Shown piece by piece: positions 53,463-63,843 of a stretch of DNA of 64,000 nt (the stretch's first letter is position 1; the number at the start of each line of letters is the position of its first letter). The translations under genes and the position numbers were made by a program. A model generated the notes under the pieces. That model ran no database searches. It had not been told where the DNA came from and saw only the letters and a list, made by a program, of their open reading frames with translations. The stretch spans positions 198,265-262,264 of the forward strand of contig NZ_JACHLL010000003.1 of assembly GCF_014207935.1 (NCBI RefSeq), read 5' to 3'. Origin of the DNA: Pseudomonas fluvialis. GTDB lineage: Bacteria > Pseudomonadota > Gammaproteobacteria > Pseudomonadales > Pseudomonadaceae.

Positions 53463-55661
53463 CTAAACCTTGGCCTGGATCATCCACGCACGATGTATTT
53501 TCGGATTGCGCACGAAGTCAGGGTCCAGCGTCTGCTCGCTGATTTCCTCGACCCGGTAGCGCGCCTGCACGCCCTCATCGAGGACGAACTTGCGGAAGTT
53601 GTTGGAGAAATACAGCACCCCGCCCGGCGCCAGACGCGCCATGGCCAGGTCGATCAGCTCGACCTGATCGCGCTGCACATCGAACACCCCTTCCATGCGT
53701 TTGGAGTTGGAGAAGGTCGGCGGGTCGATGAAGATCAGGTCGTACTCGCCGCGATCCTCGGCCAGCCACTGCATGACATTGCCCTGCTCCAGGCGCTGCT
53801 TGTCGGAGAAGCCGTTGAGCGCCAGGTTGCGCCGTGCCCAGTCGAGGTAGGTTTTCGACAGGTCGACGCTGGTGGTGCTGCGCGCGCCGCCGCGGGCGGC
53901 ATGCACGGTGGCGGTGGCGGTGTAGCAGAACAGGTTGAGGAAGCGCTTGCCCGCCGCCTCGCGCTGGATGCGCAGACGCAGCGGACGATGGTCGAGGAAC
54001 AGGCCGGTATCCAGGTAGTCGGTGAGATTGACCAGCAGCTTGACGCCGCCCTCGCTGACCTCCATGAAACGCCCCTGCTGATCCTGGCGCTCGTACTGGC
54101 GGGTGCCACTCTGGCGCTCGCGGCGCTTGATCACCACCTTGTCGGAGCTGATGCCGAGCGCCACCGGAATCGCGGCCAGGGCATCGAGCAGGCGGGTCTG
54201 GGCCTTCTGCGGATCGATCGAACGCGGCGCGGCGTATTCCTGCACATGCACCCAGTCGCGGTACAGATCGACCGCCACGGCGTACTCGGGCATATCCGCA
54301 TCGTACAGGCGGTAGCACTCGACGCCGGCTTTCTTCGCCCACTTGCCGAGCTGCTTGAGGTTCTTCTGCAAGCGATTGGCAAACATCTGCCCGCCCTCGG
54401 AGAGCCGTGCCGGCTCGCTAGCCTGACTCGGCGCTGGGGCCTCGCCGGCCGCTTCGGCGGCACGCCGCTCACCACGCTCGCCGGTGACGAACTGATCGGC
54501 CGTGACTCTGAACAACAGCAGCTTGCACGGCAGCGCGCCGTTCCAGAAGGCGTACTGCTTGTGGCTGCGGATACCCATGCGTTTGCCCAGCTCGGGCGCC
54601 CCGGTGAACACCGCGGCATCCCAGCCGGCGCACTGCTGACGCAGACGCTCACCCAAGTGCTGATAGAGGTACAGCAGGCTGGCTTCATCACCCAGGCGCT
54701 CGCCATAGGGCGGGTTGCACACCACCAGACCCGTCTGCCCCTGATCCGGGCGCGGCGCGAAGGTGGCCAGTTCTCCCTGATAGATTTTCACCCAGTCGGC
54801 GAGACCAGCGCGCTCGATGTTGTTGCGCGCGGGTTGGATCAGACGCGGATCGGCCTCATAGCCACGAATCCACAGTGGCGTTTTCGCCAGACCAGCCGCG
54901 GCGCGCTCGCGCGCTTCGTCGTGGAGTTTCTTCCACAGTGCCGGCACATGGCCCAGCCAGTGGGAAAAGCCCCACTGCTCGCGCTTGAGGTTGGGCGCCA
55001 GATCGGCCGCCATCATCCCGGCCTCGACCAGGAAGGTGCCGACGCCGCACATTGGGTCGCTCAGCGCCTCGCCACGGGCGGCACGCTCCGGCCAACCGGC
55101 GCGAATCAGAATGGCGGCGGCGAGGTTTTCCTTGAGCGGTGCCGCGCCCTGCTGCAGACGGTAGCCACGCTGGTGCAGGCTGTGCCCGGAGAGGTCCAGC
55201 GACAGCACCAGCTCGCCACGCTCCAGATGAGCATGCACGCGTACCTGCGGATTGAGTTTGTCGATATCCGGACGCTGGCCGAAGCGTGCCCGCAGCTGAT
55301 CGACGATGGCGTCCTTGACCTTCAGCGCACCAAAGTGGCTGTTGTCGATACCGGCACCACGGCCGCTGAACTCCACGGCCAGGCTGCCGTTGGCCGCCAG
55401 GTGCTCACTCCAGTCCAGCGCATGCACAGCGTCATACAGGCTCTGGGCGTCGCTCACCGGGGTGCGCGCCAGCACCAGCAGCACGCGGTTGGCCAGGCGC
55501 GACCACAGACACAAGCGATAGGCCACTTCCAGGCTGCCACGCCCACGCAGGGCCGCCGGCTGCTCGCGCACCTCCTCCAGGCCCAGGCCGCTGGCCTCTT
55601 GCGCCAACAGGGCTTCCAGGCCCTTGGGACAGGTCAGGATCAGCTCAACACTCTCGGACAT
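53463..55661 (-). CDS. rlmL: Bifunctional 23S rRNA (guanine) methyltransferase RlmKL
   Basis: 732 residues. THUMP domain (about 45-155), RlmL N2-methyltransferase domain (G2445) with SDPMCGVGTFLVEA and NPPYGER, then RlmK m7G2069 domain with LNLFCYTATATVHAARGG and FIDPPTFSNSKRM. Length matches the fused gammaproteobacterial protein. Diverges from rmf over a 403-base region; modified bases G2445 and G2069 lie near the peptidyl-transferase centre, so both genes act on the ribosome. Confidence 0.97.
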   Translation of the reverse strand: MSESVELILTCPKGLEALLAQEASGLGLEEVREQPAALRGRGSLEVAYRLCLWSRLANRVLLVLARTPVSDAQSLYDAVHALDWSEHLAANGSLAVEFSGRGAGIDNSHFGALKVKDAIVDQLRARFGQRPDIDKLNPQVRVHAHLERGELVLSLDLSGHSLHQRGYRLQQGAAPLKENLAAAILIRAGWPERAARGEALSDPMCGVGTFLVEAGMMAADLAPNLKREQWGFSHWLGHVPALWKKLHDEARERAAAGLAKTPLWIRGYEADPRLIQPARNNIERAGLADWVKIYQGELATFAPRPDQGQTGLVVCNPPYGERLGDEASLLYLYQHLGERLRQQCAGWDAAVFTGAPELGKRMGIRSHKQYAFWNGALPCKLLLFRVTADQFVTGERGERRAAEAAGEAPAPSQASEPARLSEGGQMFANRLQKNLKQLGKWAKKAGVECYRLYDADMPEYAVAVDLYRDWVHVQEYAAPRSIDPQKAQTRLLDALAAIPVALGISSDKVVIKRRERQSGTRQYERQDQQGRFMEVSEGGVKLLVNLTDYLDTGLFLDHRPLRLRIQREAAGKRFLNLFCYTATATVHAARGGARSTTSVDLSKTYLDWARRNLALNGFSDKQRLEQGNVMQWLAEDRGEYDLIFIDPPTFSNSKRMEGVFDVQRDQVELIDLAMARLAPGGVLYFSNNFRKFVLDEGVQARYRVEEISEQTLDPDFVRNPKIHRAWMIQAKV

Positions 55662-56064
55662 GACTACGCCTTTTCAGTGGACAGGCCGGGCTACTACCCG
55701 CTGTCGCCAGGACGAAAGGAAAACACCCTTCGTCGGAACTTTGATCATCAGCGGCTGCTCAGGCAGCCACCGTTCGGAAACTCATCTGTCGCCACTTCGT
55801 CCAGTCCTGCTGCGGGTTCGGGGACCTGCGTAGCGGAAAGAGGCAAAAATGCTTATGGCTATATTCCATAAGCATTAACCCTTTATGACAAATCAGTCAT
55901 TCACAGGGTAGGACTCATTGTTTAGAACTCAGCTTAACCCGTCAGCGCAATGTTGCCGGGAGACATTCGCCACGCCGGCAGCGAATGTCGAAGGCAGAAC
56001 CATTCTGCCGGGTCCTCTCCGGAGGCCATAGGAGAAAACAGTCAATAACTGAGGGCAACACCCT
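55662..56064 (+). promoter_or_regulatory. Long structured leader/intergenic region upstream of rmf
   Basis: No gene is seen in these 403 bases. It holds an 11-bp perfect inverted repeat (55848-55858 with 55866-55876, loop ctatatt), a 9-bp one (55962-55970 with 55981-55989), a 7-bp hairpin (55993-55999 with 56003-56009) and, next to the ATG, AGGG (56052-56055) pairing with CCCT (56061-56064), which would cover the ribosome-binding site GAGGG. Several GGA triplets lie in single-stranded parts. Also contains the divergent rlmKL promoter near its left edge. Confidence 0.6.
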
Positions 56065-56280
56065 ATGAAGAGACTTAAGCGTGACCCGATGGATCGAGCT
56101 TTCATGCGCGGCTATCAGCACGGCGTCCATGGCAAATCCCGCGACTTGTGTCCTTTTACTCACCCGTCCACCCGACAGGCCTGGCTCAATGGCTGGCGCG
56201 AGGGCCGTAGCGACAACTGGGACGGTTTCACCGGCACTGCCGGCATTCACCGGTTAAACGAACTCCACGCCGTCGGTTAA
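56065..56280 (+). CDS. rmf: Ribosome modulation factor
   Basis: 71-residue basic protein that dimerises 70S ribosomes into 100S particles in stationary phase. The family core KRDPMDRAFMRGYQHGV and RQAWLNGWREGR is plain; the C-terminal 16 residues exceed E. coli RMF (55), which is normal in Pseudomonas. ATG 56065 has GAGGG ten bases upstream inside a small hairpin, so its translation may be structure-controlled. Closed by a strong terminator. Confidence 0.96.
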   Translation: MKRLKRDPMDRAFMRGYQHGVHGKSRDLCPFTHPSTRQAWLNGWREGRSDNWDGFTGTAGIHRLNELHAVG

Positions 56281-56340
56281 AGGCTGGATCACCCGAATTC
56301 ACCAAGCGCGTCCCATCCGGACGGCGGGCGCAAGCCCAGA

Positions 56341-56368
56341 GGGCCCCTTCTCAGGGGCCCTTTTTATT
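56341..56368 (+). terminator. Rho-independent terminator after rmf
   Basis: GGGCCCC (56341-56347) pairs with GGGGCCC (56354-56360) around ttctca, followed by TTTTTATT. It ends just before the convergent pyrD stop. Confidence 0.92.
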
Positions 56369-56371
56369 GCC

Positions 56372-57400
56372 TCAGCTGCGACCCGGCATCGCAGAGATGG
56401 CATCCACCGCCTCGCGGATCAGCTCAGGTCCGCGATAGATGAAGCCAGAGTAGATCTGCACCAGGCTGGCACCGGCGGCGATCTTCTCAGCCGCATGAGC
56501 GCCCTCGGTGATGCCACCGGCGGCGATGATCGGCAGACGCCCAGCCAGTTCACCCGCCAGCACCTTCACAGTGTGAGTGCTCTTCTCGCGCACCGGCGCA
56601 CCGGACAGGCCGCCGGCCTCGGCGCCATGCGGCAGCCCCTCGACGCCTTCGCGGCTGAGCGTGGTGTTGGTGGCGATCACCGCATCCATGCCGGTTTCCA
56701 GCAGGGCATGGGCCACTTCCACGGTTTCTTCGTCGCTCATGTCCGGGGCGATCTTGATCGCCAGCGGCACATGCCGGCCATGCTCGCGGGCCAGCTCGGC
56801 GCGACGGCTGGCCAGGGTGCCCAGCAGTTGCTTGAGCGAATCACCGAACTGCAGGCTGCGCAGGCCCGGAGTATTCGGCGAGCTGACGTTGACCGTGATG
56901 TAGCTGGCATGGGCGTACACCTTGTCCAGGCAGATCAGGTAATCATCGACCGCGCGCTCGACCGGGGTATCGAAATTCTTGCCGATATTGATGCCCAGCA
57001 CGCCGCGGTAGCGGGCACTCTTGACCCGCTCCAGCAGATGGTCAACGCCGTGGTTGTTGAAGCCCATGCGATTGATGATCGCCGTGGCCTCGGGCAGGCG
57101 GAAAATGCGCGGTTTGGGATTGCCCGGCTGTGCACGCGGAGTCACGGTGCCGATCTCGATAAAACCAAAACCCAGCTGAGCAAAACCGTCGATGGCATCG
57201 CCGTTCTTGTCCAGGCCGGCAGCCAGCCCCACCGGATTGTCGAACTCAAGCCCCATGACCTTGACCGGCAGACGACGCGGCGCCGGCAGCAGCAGCTTGT
57301 TCAGGCCCAGACGGCCACCAGCGCCGATCAGGTCGATGGACAGCTCGTGGGAGGTTTCCGGGGCGAATTTGAACAGCAGGTGGCGGGCCAGGGTGTACAT
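56372..57400 (-). CDS. pyrD: Dihydroorotate dehydrogenase (quinone), class 2
   Basis: 342 residues. The N-terminal amphipathic helices (1-40) that bind the membrane and quinone mark class 2; FMN-site residues lie in [12 protein letters not shown] and the catalytic Ser is in [10 protein letters not shown] (171-180). Oxidises dihydroorotate to orotate in pyrimidine synthesis, passing electrons to ubiquinone. ATG 57400. Leftward, tail to tail with rmf. Confidence 0.97.
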   Translation of the reverse strand: MYTLARHLLFKFAPETSHELSIDLIGAGGRLGLNKLLLPAPRRLPVKVMGLEFDNPVGLAAGLDKNGDAIDGFAQLGFGFIEIGTVTPRAQPGNPKPRIFRLPEATAIINRMGFNNHGVDHLLERVKSARYRGVLGINIGKNFDTPVERAVDDYLICLDKVYAHASYITVNVSSPNTPGLRSLQFGDSLKQLLGTLASRRAELAREHGRHVPLAIKIAPDMSDEETVEVAHALLETGMDAVIATNTTLSREGVEGLPHGAEAGGLSGAPVREKSTHTVKVLAGELAGRLPIIAAGGITEGAHAAEKIAAGASLVQIYSGFIYRGPELIREAVDAISAMPGRS

Positions 57401-57451
57401 GGGAGCGGCTTCAGCGAGGCAAAGGGGCGGCGATTATAGCCGCTGCAACGC

Positions 57452-57709
57452 TCAGACCTGTAGTCCACCCGGTCGCGGAGCACCTGCGACGGACAGGCGC
57501 ACCAGTTCCAGCAGCTCGCCGGATGCGTTGAAATCCAGACGAAAACAGCCGTAGATACCCTCGTGGGTGAGAAATGGGCGCAAGTGATGGGCCGGCAGGC
57601 TGACCTTGCGGCCATCACGGCTTAGCACCTGCACGCGATTGGCCTGCCCGCGGTAGACCGCGAGGAAACGCTCAGCCGGCAACGCCAGATCGAAAATCAG
57701 ACTGGGCAT
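57452..57709 (-). CDS. DUF2835 family protein
   Basis: 85 residues. Core LPAERFLAVYRGQANRVQVLSRDGRKVSLPAHHLRPF matches DUF2835 in parts (e.g. YRGQANRV, ALPAERFL); a compact beta-rich protein of unknown role, common in Pseudomonas beside pyrD. Two adjacent ATGs (57712, 57709): GAGGAGG sits so close that the second is the better start. Confidence 0.85.
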   Translation of the reverse strand: MPSLIFDLALPAERFLAVYRGQANRVQVLSRDGRKVSLPAHHLRPFLTHEGIYGCFRLDFNASGELLELVRLSVAGAPRPGGLQV

Positions 57710-57852
57710 CATCCCTCCTCGGTGCTCCCCGGCAAGTGTGGCACAACCGCGATAGCACTTGCGCCTTGCCGCGACACATGCCACAAGGAGGATGCACAAC
57801 GCGCGCTGCTCTGCCAAACTGGCAGCACTTGAAGATGGAGTTTCAATCTGGC

Positions 57853-58719
57853 ATGAGCCTGTCACCCCCGACATTGTCATCACGCCTGTCTGCCCTCGCC
57901 CAGCGCCTGGGCCTGAGTGGGCGTGGTCGACTGTTGGGCCAGCGCGCACAGGAGCTCCATCTGCCTTTCCAGTCGTTGCCCGCTCCTCGCGACTCGCTAT
58001 GGTGGCAACACAGTGCCCCGCTCGAACGCCTCGTCGACATGACCCATGGTGCCCTCTCCGGACCGGTGCAGGAAGACAAGGCCGAAGCCCGCGCGGTACT
58101 CCTCGGGCTGGTCCGCGAAGAACACCGCAGCCTGGAAAACTTCGACCTTCGTCAGCTGGACGGTCTGTGCGGCCAGCCCAATGACGCCTGGCAGACCCTG
58201 GAAGACATCGCCAACAGCCCTGCTGGCAAGCAACTGCGCATCATCAGCTACAAGGATTTCGTAAAGACCCTGAGCCTGGCCCTGCCGCGCCATCTGGTCG
58301 GCGAAGCGCTGCAACTGAAGAGCGCCGACTGGCGTGGCCAGCGCCTGTACTGGTGCGGCGAACAGCAGCAGGTCGCCCTGGCCTGCGCCATCATCTACGC
58401 GCGGCGGCGTGGCCTGGAGCTGATGCTTCCGGCCGAACTGACCCACTACCGCCTGAACCCCGCTGGCCTTGCCGAACTGGACAACCGCTACTTCATGCTG
58501 GCCATGCCGCCACAGAGCTGGAGCGACCCGCATTTCATGGACCTGCTGCTCACCGGCCTGCCCTATGCACGTCTGTCGCTGCTGCGCGACCCGGGGGCTC
58601 CGGAGTTTCTCCTGCTGCCCAAACACAACCCGGAATCGGCCGCCCTCGGCGAAGGCCTGCGCCTGGCCGGCGCCCCGGATGTGGTGGCCTACCTGCGCCA
58701 GCTGCAAGCCGGCCACTGA
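57853..58719 (+). CDS. Conserved hypothetical protein (DUF6685-like)
   Basis: 288 residues, no signal peptide or membrane helix and no recognised catalytic motif. Opens MSLSPPTLSSRLSALAQRLG; contains QALE-like HLPFQSLPAPRDSLWWQH and DPHFMDLLLTGLPYARL. The name DUF6685 is a recollection, not a search result. ATG 57853 is chosen, ATG 57835 also fits; neither has a strong ribosome-binding site. Ends in a strong bidirectional terminator. Confidence 0.7.
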   Translation: MSLSPPTLSSRLSALAQRLGLSGRGRLLGQRAQELHLPFQSLPAPRDSLWWQHSAPLERLVDMTHGALSGPVQEDKAEARAVLLGLVREEHRSLENFDLRQLDGLCGQPNDAWQTLEDIANSPAGKQLRIISYKDFVKTLSLALPRHLVGEALQLKSADWRGQRLYWCGEQQQVALACAIIYARRRGLELMLPAELTHYRLNPAGLAELDNRYFMLAMPPQSWSDPHFMDLLLTGLPYARLSLLRDPGAPEFLLLPKHNPESAALGEGLRLAGAPDVVAYLRQLQAGH

Positions 58720-58734
58720 ACGAGCACATAAATG

Positions 58735-58765
58735 AAAAGGCCCCGGCATTTGCCGGGGCCTTTTT
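58735..58765. terminator. Bidirectional terminator between DUF6685-like gene and gdhB
   Basis: Stem 58735-58747 pairs with 58752-58764 (A-run, GGCCCCGGC, loop ATTT, GCCGGGGCC, T-run). The A and T runs serve both converging transcripts. Confidence 0.92.
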
Positions 58766-58779
58766 CGTTGCAGGAACGA

Positions 58780-61700
58780 TCAGTTTCCGCCCTGACCGCT
58801 CAGCGCCAGGTCCATCAACTCCCGACTGGCCACCGCATACATGGCGTAATCCGCCCCAGTGGCCGCACGCAGCTCGGCCTGCATCACCCGCCAGCGCTCG
58901 ACCAGTACCTTGTGCTGCGCCTGCCAGGTCGCCAGACGCTGCTCGCTGCTGGCCGCCTTACCCGGCTGCTGCAGCACTGCCACGGTAATGGCACGCTGCT
59001 GCCAGTCCAGATCATCGCGGAAGGCCTCGCGCGCCAGCGCCTGCCAGTTGCTTTCCACCGGCAGTGCGGTGATCTGCTGCAGATACCAGGACAAATCCAG
59101 CACGCTGCCGACTGCAAAGAACACTTCGGCGACCTGCTCCACGTCCTGCCCGGTGACATCCGCCGCCTCGATGATCGGCAACAGGGTGTACAGGTGACTG
59201 GTGCCGGCCACCAAGCGCGCCAGCTGCTCCGGCACACCGGCTTCGACATAGCCCTGATAGCGCGCCAGCCACTGCTCGCGGGCTGGGCCTTCAAGCAACT
59301 CGTCCAGCTTGCCGGTCAGCGTCGCCACCCGCGGCGCAAAGTGCGCCACATCGCGCGCCGCATCCAGCTCGTTGCGGCGGTTGCGCAGGAACCAGCGGGT
59401 GGCACGGCGGCCCAGACGCATCAGCTCATCCATCAGCGCCAGCTGCAGCTCGGCCGGCACCCGGTAATCCAGGGCCTCGATCTGCTGCCACCAGTGCGGC
59501 AGGCGGAACACGTCGCGGACGATCACATAGGCCGCCGCGACATTGGCCGCACTCATGCCGGTGGACTCCTTGAGCCGCTGCACGAAGGTGATGCCCATGT
59601 GGTTGACCAGATCGTTGGCGATCTGCGTGCTGACGATCTCACGCTTGAGGCGGTGCTGACGCATCTGCGCACCGAACTTGGCCACCAGTTTGGGCGGGAA
59701 GGCCGTTTCCATGTCGCGGATCAGGTAATCATCGTCCGGCACCCGCGACTTCAGCAGGGCCTCCTTGAGATCGATCTTGCTGTAGGAAATCAGTACCGAC
59801 AGCTCCGGGCGCGTCAGACTCTGGCCGTTGGCCAGGCGCTCGCTGATTTCCTCCTCGGAAGGCAGAAACTCCAGGGCGCGGTCGAGCTTGCCAGCGGACT
59901 CCAGGGCGGCCATCAGTCGGCGGTACTCGCCGATACGCTCGCGGGCCCGGCGCTGGGCCAGCGACAGCGCCTGGGTCTGTTTGTAGTTGTTGCCCAGCAC
60001 CAGCGCAGCCACCTCATCGGTCATCTCGGCCAGCAGTTTGTTACGCTGCTTCTCGGTCATATCGCCGGCCTGGACCACGCCACCGAGGAGAATCTTGATG
60101 TTCACCTCGTGGTCGGAGCAGTCCACGCCACCGGCATTATCGATAAAGTCGGTATTGCCGGCGCCGCCATTGAGACCGAACTCGACCCGGCCCAGCTGGG
60201 TCATGCCGAGGTTGCCCCCCTCACCGAAGACCTTGGCGCGCAGTTCGCTGCCATTGACGCGCAGGGCATCGTTGGCCTTGTCACCGACGTCGGCATGACT
60301 CTCCTTGCTCGACTTCACATAGGTGCCGATGCCGCCGTTCCAGATCAGGTCCACCGGCGCCTTGAGCAAGGCGTTGAGCAGGTCGTTGGGCGCCAGCTTG
60401 TCGGCCTGGATGGCGAAACGCGCCTGCATCTGCGCACTGATGGGGATGCTCTTGGCGCTGCGCAGGAAGATGCCGCCGCCCTCGGAAATCAGCTTGGCCT
60501 CGTAGTCGGCCCAGCTTGAGCGCGGCAGTTCGAACAGACGCTTGCGCTCGGCAAAGCTGGCCGCCGGGTCCGGGTTGGGATCGATGAAGATGTGCAGGTG
60601 GTTGAACGCGGCGACCAGCTGCAACTGCTCGGACAGCAACAGGCCGTTGCCGAACACGTCACCGGCCATGTCGCCGATACCGATCACCGTGGTTACATCC
60701 TTCTGGATGTCGATGCCCTGCTCGCGGAAATGCCGCTGCACCGAGACCCAGCCGCCCTTGGCGGTGATGCCCATGCCCTTGTGGTCGTAGCCAGCCGAGC
60801 CGCCGGAGGCGAAGGCGTCGCCCAGCCAGAAGCCGTAGTCCAGGGCGATGCCGTTGGCGATGTCGGAGAAAGTCGCGGTGCCCTTGTCGGCCGCCACCAC
60901 CAGGTAGGGATCGTCGGCGTCGTGGCGCACCACATTGACCGGTGGCACGACCTGGCCGTCCTTGAGATTGTCGGTGATATCCAGCAGGCCGCTGATGAAG
61001 ATGCGGTAGCAGGCGATGCCTTCTGCAAGCACCTCGTCGCGGTTGCCACCCACCGGCATCCTGCGCGGAATGAAGCCGCCCTTGGCGCCCATTGGCACGA
61101 TCACCGCGTTCTTCACCTGCTGCGCCTTGACCAGGCCCAGCACCTCGGTGCGGTAGTCTTCCTCGCGGTCGGACCAGCGCAGGCCACCACGAGCCACGTC
61201 GCCAAAGCGCAGGTGCACGCCCTCGACACGCGGGCAGTAGACGAAGATTTCGAACTTGGGCACCGGTCGCGGAATATCGGGAATAGCGCGAGGGTTAAGC
61301 TTGAAGCTGAAGTATGGCTTGACCTGGCCGCTAGCATCGGGCTGATAGAAGTTGGTGCGCAGGGTGGCCTTGATCAGGTCCAGGTAGCGCCTGAGGATGC
61401 GGTCCTCGTTGAGCACCGCGACATTGTCCAGCGCGGCGAGGATGGCCTGTTCCAGCTTCTGCTGCTTGGCTTCCAGGTCTTCGCCGGTGAGCTTGCGGGC
61501 CAGGTAGAAACGGGTCTTGAACAGACGCACCAGCTCGCAGGCGATGTCGGCATGGTTGATCAGCGTACTGGCGATGTAGCCGTGATCGAAGCCCAGGCGG
61601 ATCTGTTTGAGGTAGCGGGCATAGGCCCGCAGCATCGCCACGTCACGCCACGGCAGGCCGGCGGCCAGCACCAGGCGGTTGAAGGCATCGTTCTCGGCAT

Positions 61701-63633
61701 CGCCGTTGACGATGTGCACGAAGGCATCCTGCAGGGTCTCGTTGAGTACCTGGATATCCGGCACCTGGGCGCCGGCATAGGTGAAGGCGAAGTCGTGGAT
61801 CCAGAACTCGCGGCCATCCTGGCGGCGCAGGCGGTAGGGGAACTCGCCCAGCACGCGCAGGCCGAGGTTTTCCAGAATCGGCAGCACATCCGACAGTGGC
61901 AGCGGCGTATCGGCGTGGTAGAGCTTGCAATGCAGCTGCGACTCGCCCTGGGCCAGCGGCTGGTAGAAGCTCATCACCAGCGGCCGCTGCTCGGACAGGC
62001 TGAGCAGGTGCTGCATGTCGATCACCGCCGAATGCGGCGCGAAGCGCTCGGTGTAGCCGGCCGGGAAGCCTTTCGGGAAATCGGCCAGCACCTGGGTGCC
62101 GTGCCCCTCGCCCAGGCTCTCCAGCATCAGGCTGGTGTAGTCGTCCTTCCACGAGCGGCAGGCCTGGATCACTTCCTGCTCCAGGCGGGCAATATCCACC
62201 TGCACGCGGTTGCGCGGATCGACGCGCAGGATGAACTGCACGCGTGCCAGCACCGACTCGGAGAAGTAGGTCCAGAACTCGCAGTCGCTGGCCTGCAGGC
62301 GCTCCATGAGGATCTGCTGGATCTTCACGCGGATCTCGGTGGAATACACATCGCGCGGCACATAGGCCAGGCAGTAGCAGAAGCGCCCGTAGGGATCGCG
62401 GCGCAGGAAGATGCGCAGCTTGTTGCGCTCCTGGATCTGCACGATGCTGATCGCAGTGTTGAACAGTTCATCGACCGGCGTCTGGAACAGGTCATCGCGC
62501 GGCAGTACCTCCAGCACCTGACCCAGCTCCTTGCCCAGATGCCCCTGAGCATCGAAGCCCGAACGGCGCGCTACCTCGGCGACCTTGTGGCGGATGTAGG
62601 GAATGTGATGCACGCTCTCGGCATACACCGAGGAGGTGTACAGGCCCATGAAGCGGTATTCGCGGACGACCTTGCCCTTGCCGTCCAGCTCGCGCAGCGA
62701 AACGTAATCCGGATAGGCCGGGCGGTGCACGCGACTGGGCTCGGAAGCCTTGGCGAAGGACAGCATGATCGGCTCGCGCAGGTAGCTGGCAGCCTCGCTG
62801 TCGATCTCCCGCTCGCTGGCCGGCAGGCCCTGGCGCAGCATCTTGCTCAGGCCCAGCAACGAGCCTTCGTCGTAGACGATGCGCGACACACCACCCTGCT
62901 CCTCCACGCTGAACTCCTCGAAACCGAGGAAGGTGAAATGGTTGTCGATCAGCCAGCTGAGGAACACCTTGACCTCTTCCAGCTCGGCCGCATCGCCTTT
63001 GCGTTTGCTCTTGCCCATCCCCGCCAGCAGCGCCTCGGCGCGCGCCTTCATCGCCGGGAAATCGGCGACCGCCAGGCGCACTTCGGCCAGCACATCCTGC
63101 AGGGCCTTCTCCAGGGTCTTCAGCGCGCCGACATTGGCGCAGCGGTTGATCTCCAGGTACATCAGCGCTTCGTGCTGCACATCCTTGCCGGTACTTCCCT
63201 TGGGCAACAGCTCCAGCAGTTCGCCCTGCTTGTTGCGACGCACGCTGAACACGCTGTTCTGCAGGGTATGGATGCTGTAGCCGCGGCGATTGAGTTCCAT
63301 GCGCACCGAGTCGACCAGGAATGGCTGATCGGCGTGCAGCACCTCCACGGCGGTATGGGTCGACTGCCAGCCATGCTTCTCGTAGTCCGGGTTGTACACC
63401 CGCGCCTGCGGTGCCTCGGGCTTGAAACGCTCCAGCAGACGCCAGGCCGACAGGGTACAGCCAACCAGATCGGACAGACGTCGCTGGCTCAATTCATCCA
63501 GGGAAACGATGCCGAAGAACTGCTCGGCGAACAGCGCTACTTGTGGCAGGGCCTGTTCGCTGACGTGCTGGGCCAGCGCCGCTTGCAGTTGATGCTGAAA
63601 GTCGGTTTTGCTGGCAGCAGTGAAAAACGCCAT
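58780..63633 (-). CDS. gdhB: NAD-specific glutamate dehydrogenase, 180-kDa type
   Basis: 1617 residues; P. aeruginosa GdhB has about 1620. Large N-terminal ACT-like regulatory part (about 1-720, with VEVLHADQPFLVDSVRMEL), then the catalytic GDH domain (about 740-1250: RLRFGDVARGGLRWSDR, GAKGGFIPRR with the catalytic Lys, ...), and a C-terminal helical tail. Deaminates glutamate with NAD+ in arginine/glutamate catabolism; in Pseudomonas it is allosterically activated by arginine. ATG 63633 has GGAG seven bases upstream; the longer frame to 63954 is unsupported. Confidence 0.97.
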   Translation of the reverse strand: MAFFTAASKTDFQHQLQAALAQHVSEQALPQVALFAEQFFGIVSLDELSQRRLSDLVGCTLSAWRLLERFKPEAPQARVYNPDYEKHGWQSTHTAVEVLHADQPFLVDSVRMELNRRGYSIHTLQNSVFSVRRNKQGELLELLPKGSTGKDVQHEALMYLEINRCANVGALKTLEKALQDVLAEVRLAVADFPAMKARAEALLAGMGKSKRKGDAAELEEVKVFLSWLIDNHFTFLGFEEFSVEEQGGVSRIVYDEGSLLGLSKMLRQGLPASEREIDSEAASYLREPIMLSFAKASEPSRVHRPAYPDYVSLRELDGKGKVVREYRFMGLYTSSVYAESVHHIPYIRHKVAEVARRSGFDAQGHLGKELGQVLEVLPRDDLFQTPVDELFNTAISIVQIQERNKLRIFLRRDPYGRFCYCLAYVPRDVYSTEIRVKIQQILMERLQASDCEFWTYFSESVLARVQFILRVDPRNRVQVDIARLEQEVIQACRSWKDDYTSLMLESLGEGHGTQVLADFPKGFPAGYTERFAPHSAVIDMQHLLSLSEQRPLVMSFYQPLAQGESQLHCKLYHADTPLPLSDVLPILENLGLRVLGEFPYRLRRQDGREFWIHDFAFTYAGAQVPDIQVLNETLQDAFVHIVNGDAENDAFNRLVLAAGLPWRDVAMLRAYARYLKQIRLGFDHGYIASTLINHADIACELVRLFKTRFYLARKLTGEDLEAKQQKLEQAILAALDNVAVLNEDRILRRYLDLIKATLRTNFYQPDASGQVKPYFSFKLNPRAIPDIPRPVPKFEIFVYCPRVEGVHLRFGDVARGGLRWSDREEDYRTEVLGLVKAQQVKNAVIVPMGAKGGFIPRRMPVGGNRDEVLAEGIACYRIFISGLLDITDNLKDGQVVPPVNVVRHDADDPYLVVAADKGTATFSDIANGIALDYGFWLGDAFASGGSAGYDHKGMGITAKGGWVSVQRHFREQGIDIQKDVTTVIGIGDMAGDVFGNGLLLSEQLQLVAAFNHLHIFIDPNPDPAASFAERKRLFELPRSSWADYEAKLISEGGGIFLRSAKSIPISAQMQARFAIQADKLAPNDLLNALLKAPVDLIWNGGIGTYVKSSKESHADVGDKANDALRVNGSELRAKVFGEGGNLGMTQLGRVEFGLNGGAGNTDFIDNAGGVDCSDHEVNIKILLGGVVQAGDMTEKQRNKLLAEMTDEVAALVLGNNYKQTQALSLAQRRARERIGEYRRLMAALESAGKLDRALEFLPSEEEISERLANGQSLTRPELSVLISYSKIDLKEALLKSRVPDDDYLIRDMETAFPPKLVAKFGAQMRQHRLKREIVSTQIANDLVNHMGITFVQRLKESTGMSAANVAAAYVIVRDVFRLPHWWQQIEALDYRVPAELQLALMDELMRLGRRATRWFLRNRRNELDAARDVAHFAPRVATLTGKLDELLEGPAREQWLARYQGYVEAGVPEQLARLVAGTSHLYTLLPIIEAADVTGQDVEQVAEVFFAVGSVLDLSWYLQQITALPVESNWQALAREAFRDDLDWQQRAITVAVLQQPGKAASSEQRLATWQAQHKVLVERWRVMQAELRAATGADYAMYAVASRELMDLALSGQGGN

Positions 63634-63843
63634 GGTGATGCTCCGCAGATTTTGTTGTTGGGAGGAAGCGTTGCTGTGAGGAATCGTTGCAGTGGGAAAG
63701 CATAGGCGAGCCACATAAATGCAGAACCGTGATGCAACTTGCAGGCGGCGAGTTGGTCGAAGCGCAGCCGAATGATTTAAAGTGGCTGCCGCCCCGCCGC
63801 TGGCGGTTCTGACCCAGTGGTCACAATTGAAAAGAGCATAGCG

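Noticed and set aside
60592..63705. 1037-codon plus-strand open frame opposite gdhB
   Set aside because: Shadow of the gdhB codons on the other strand; composition is typical of antisense frames.
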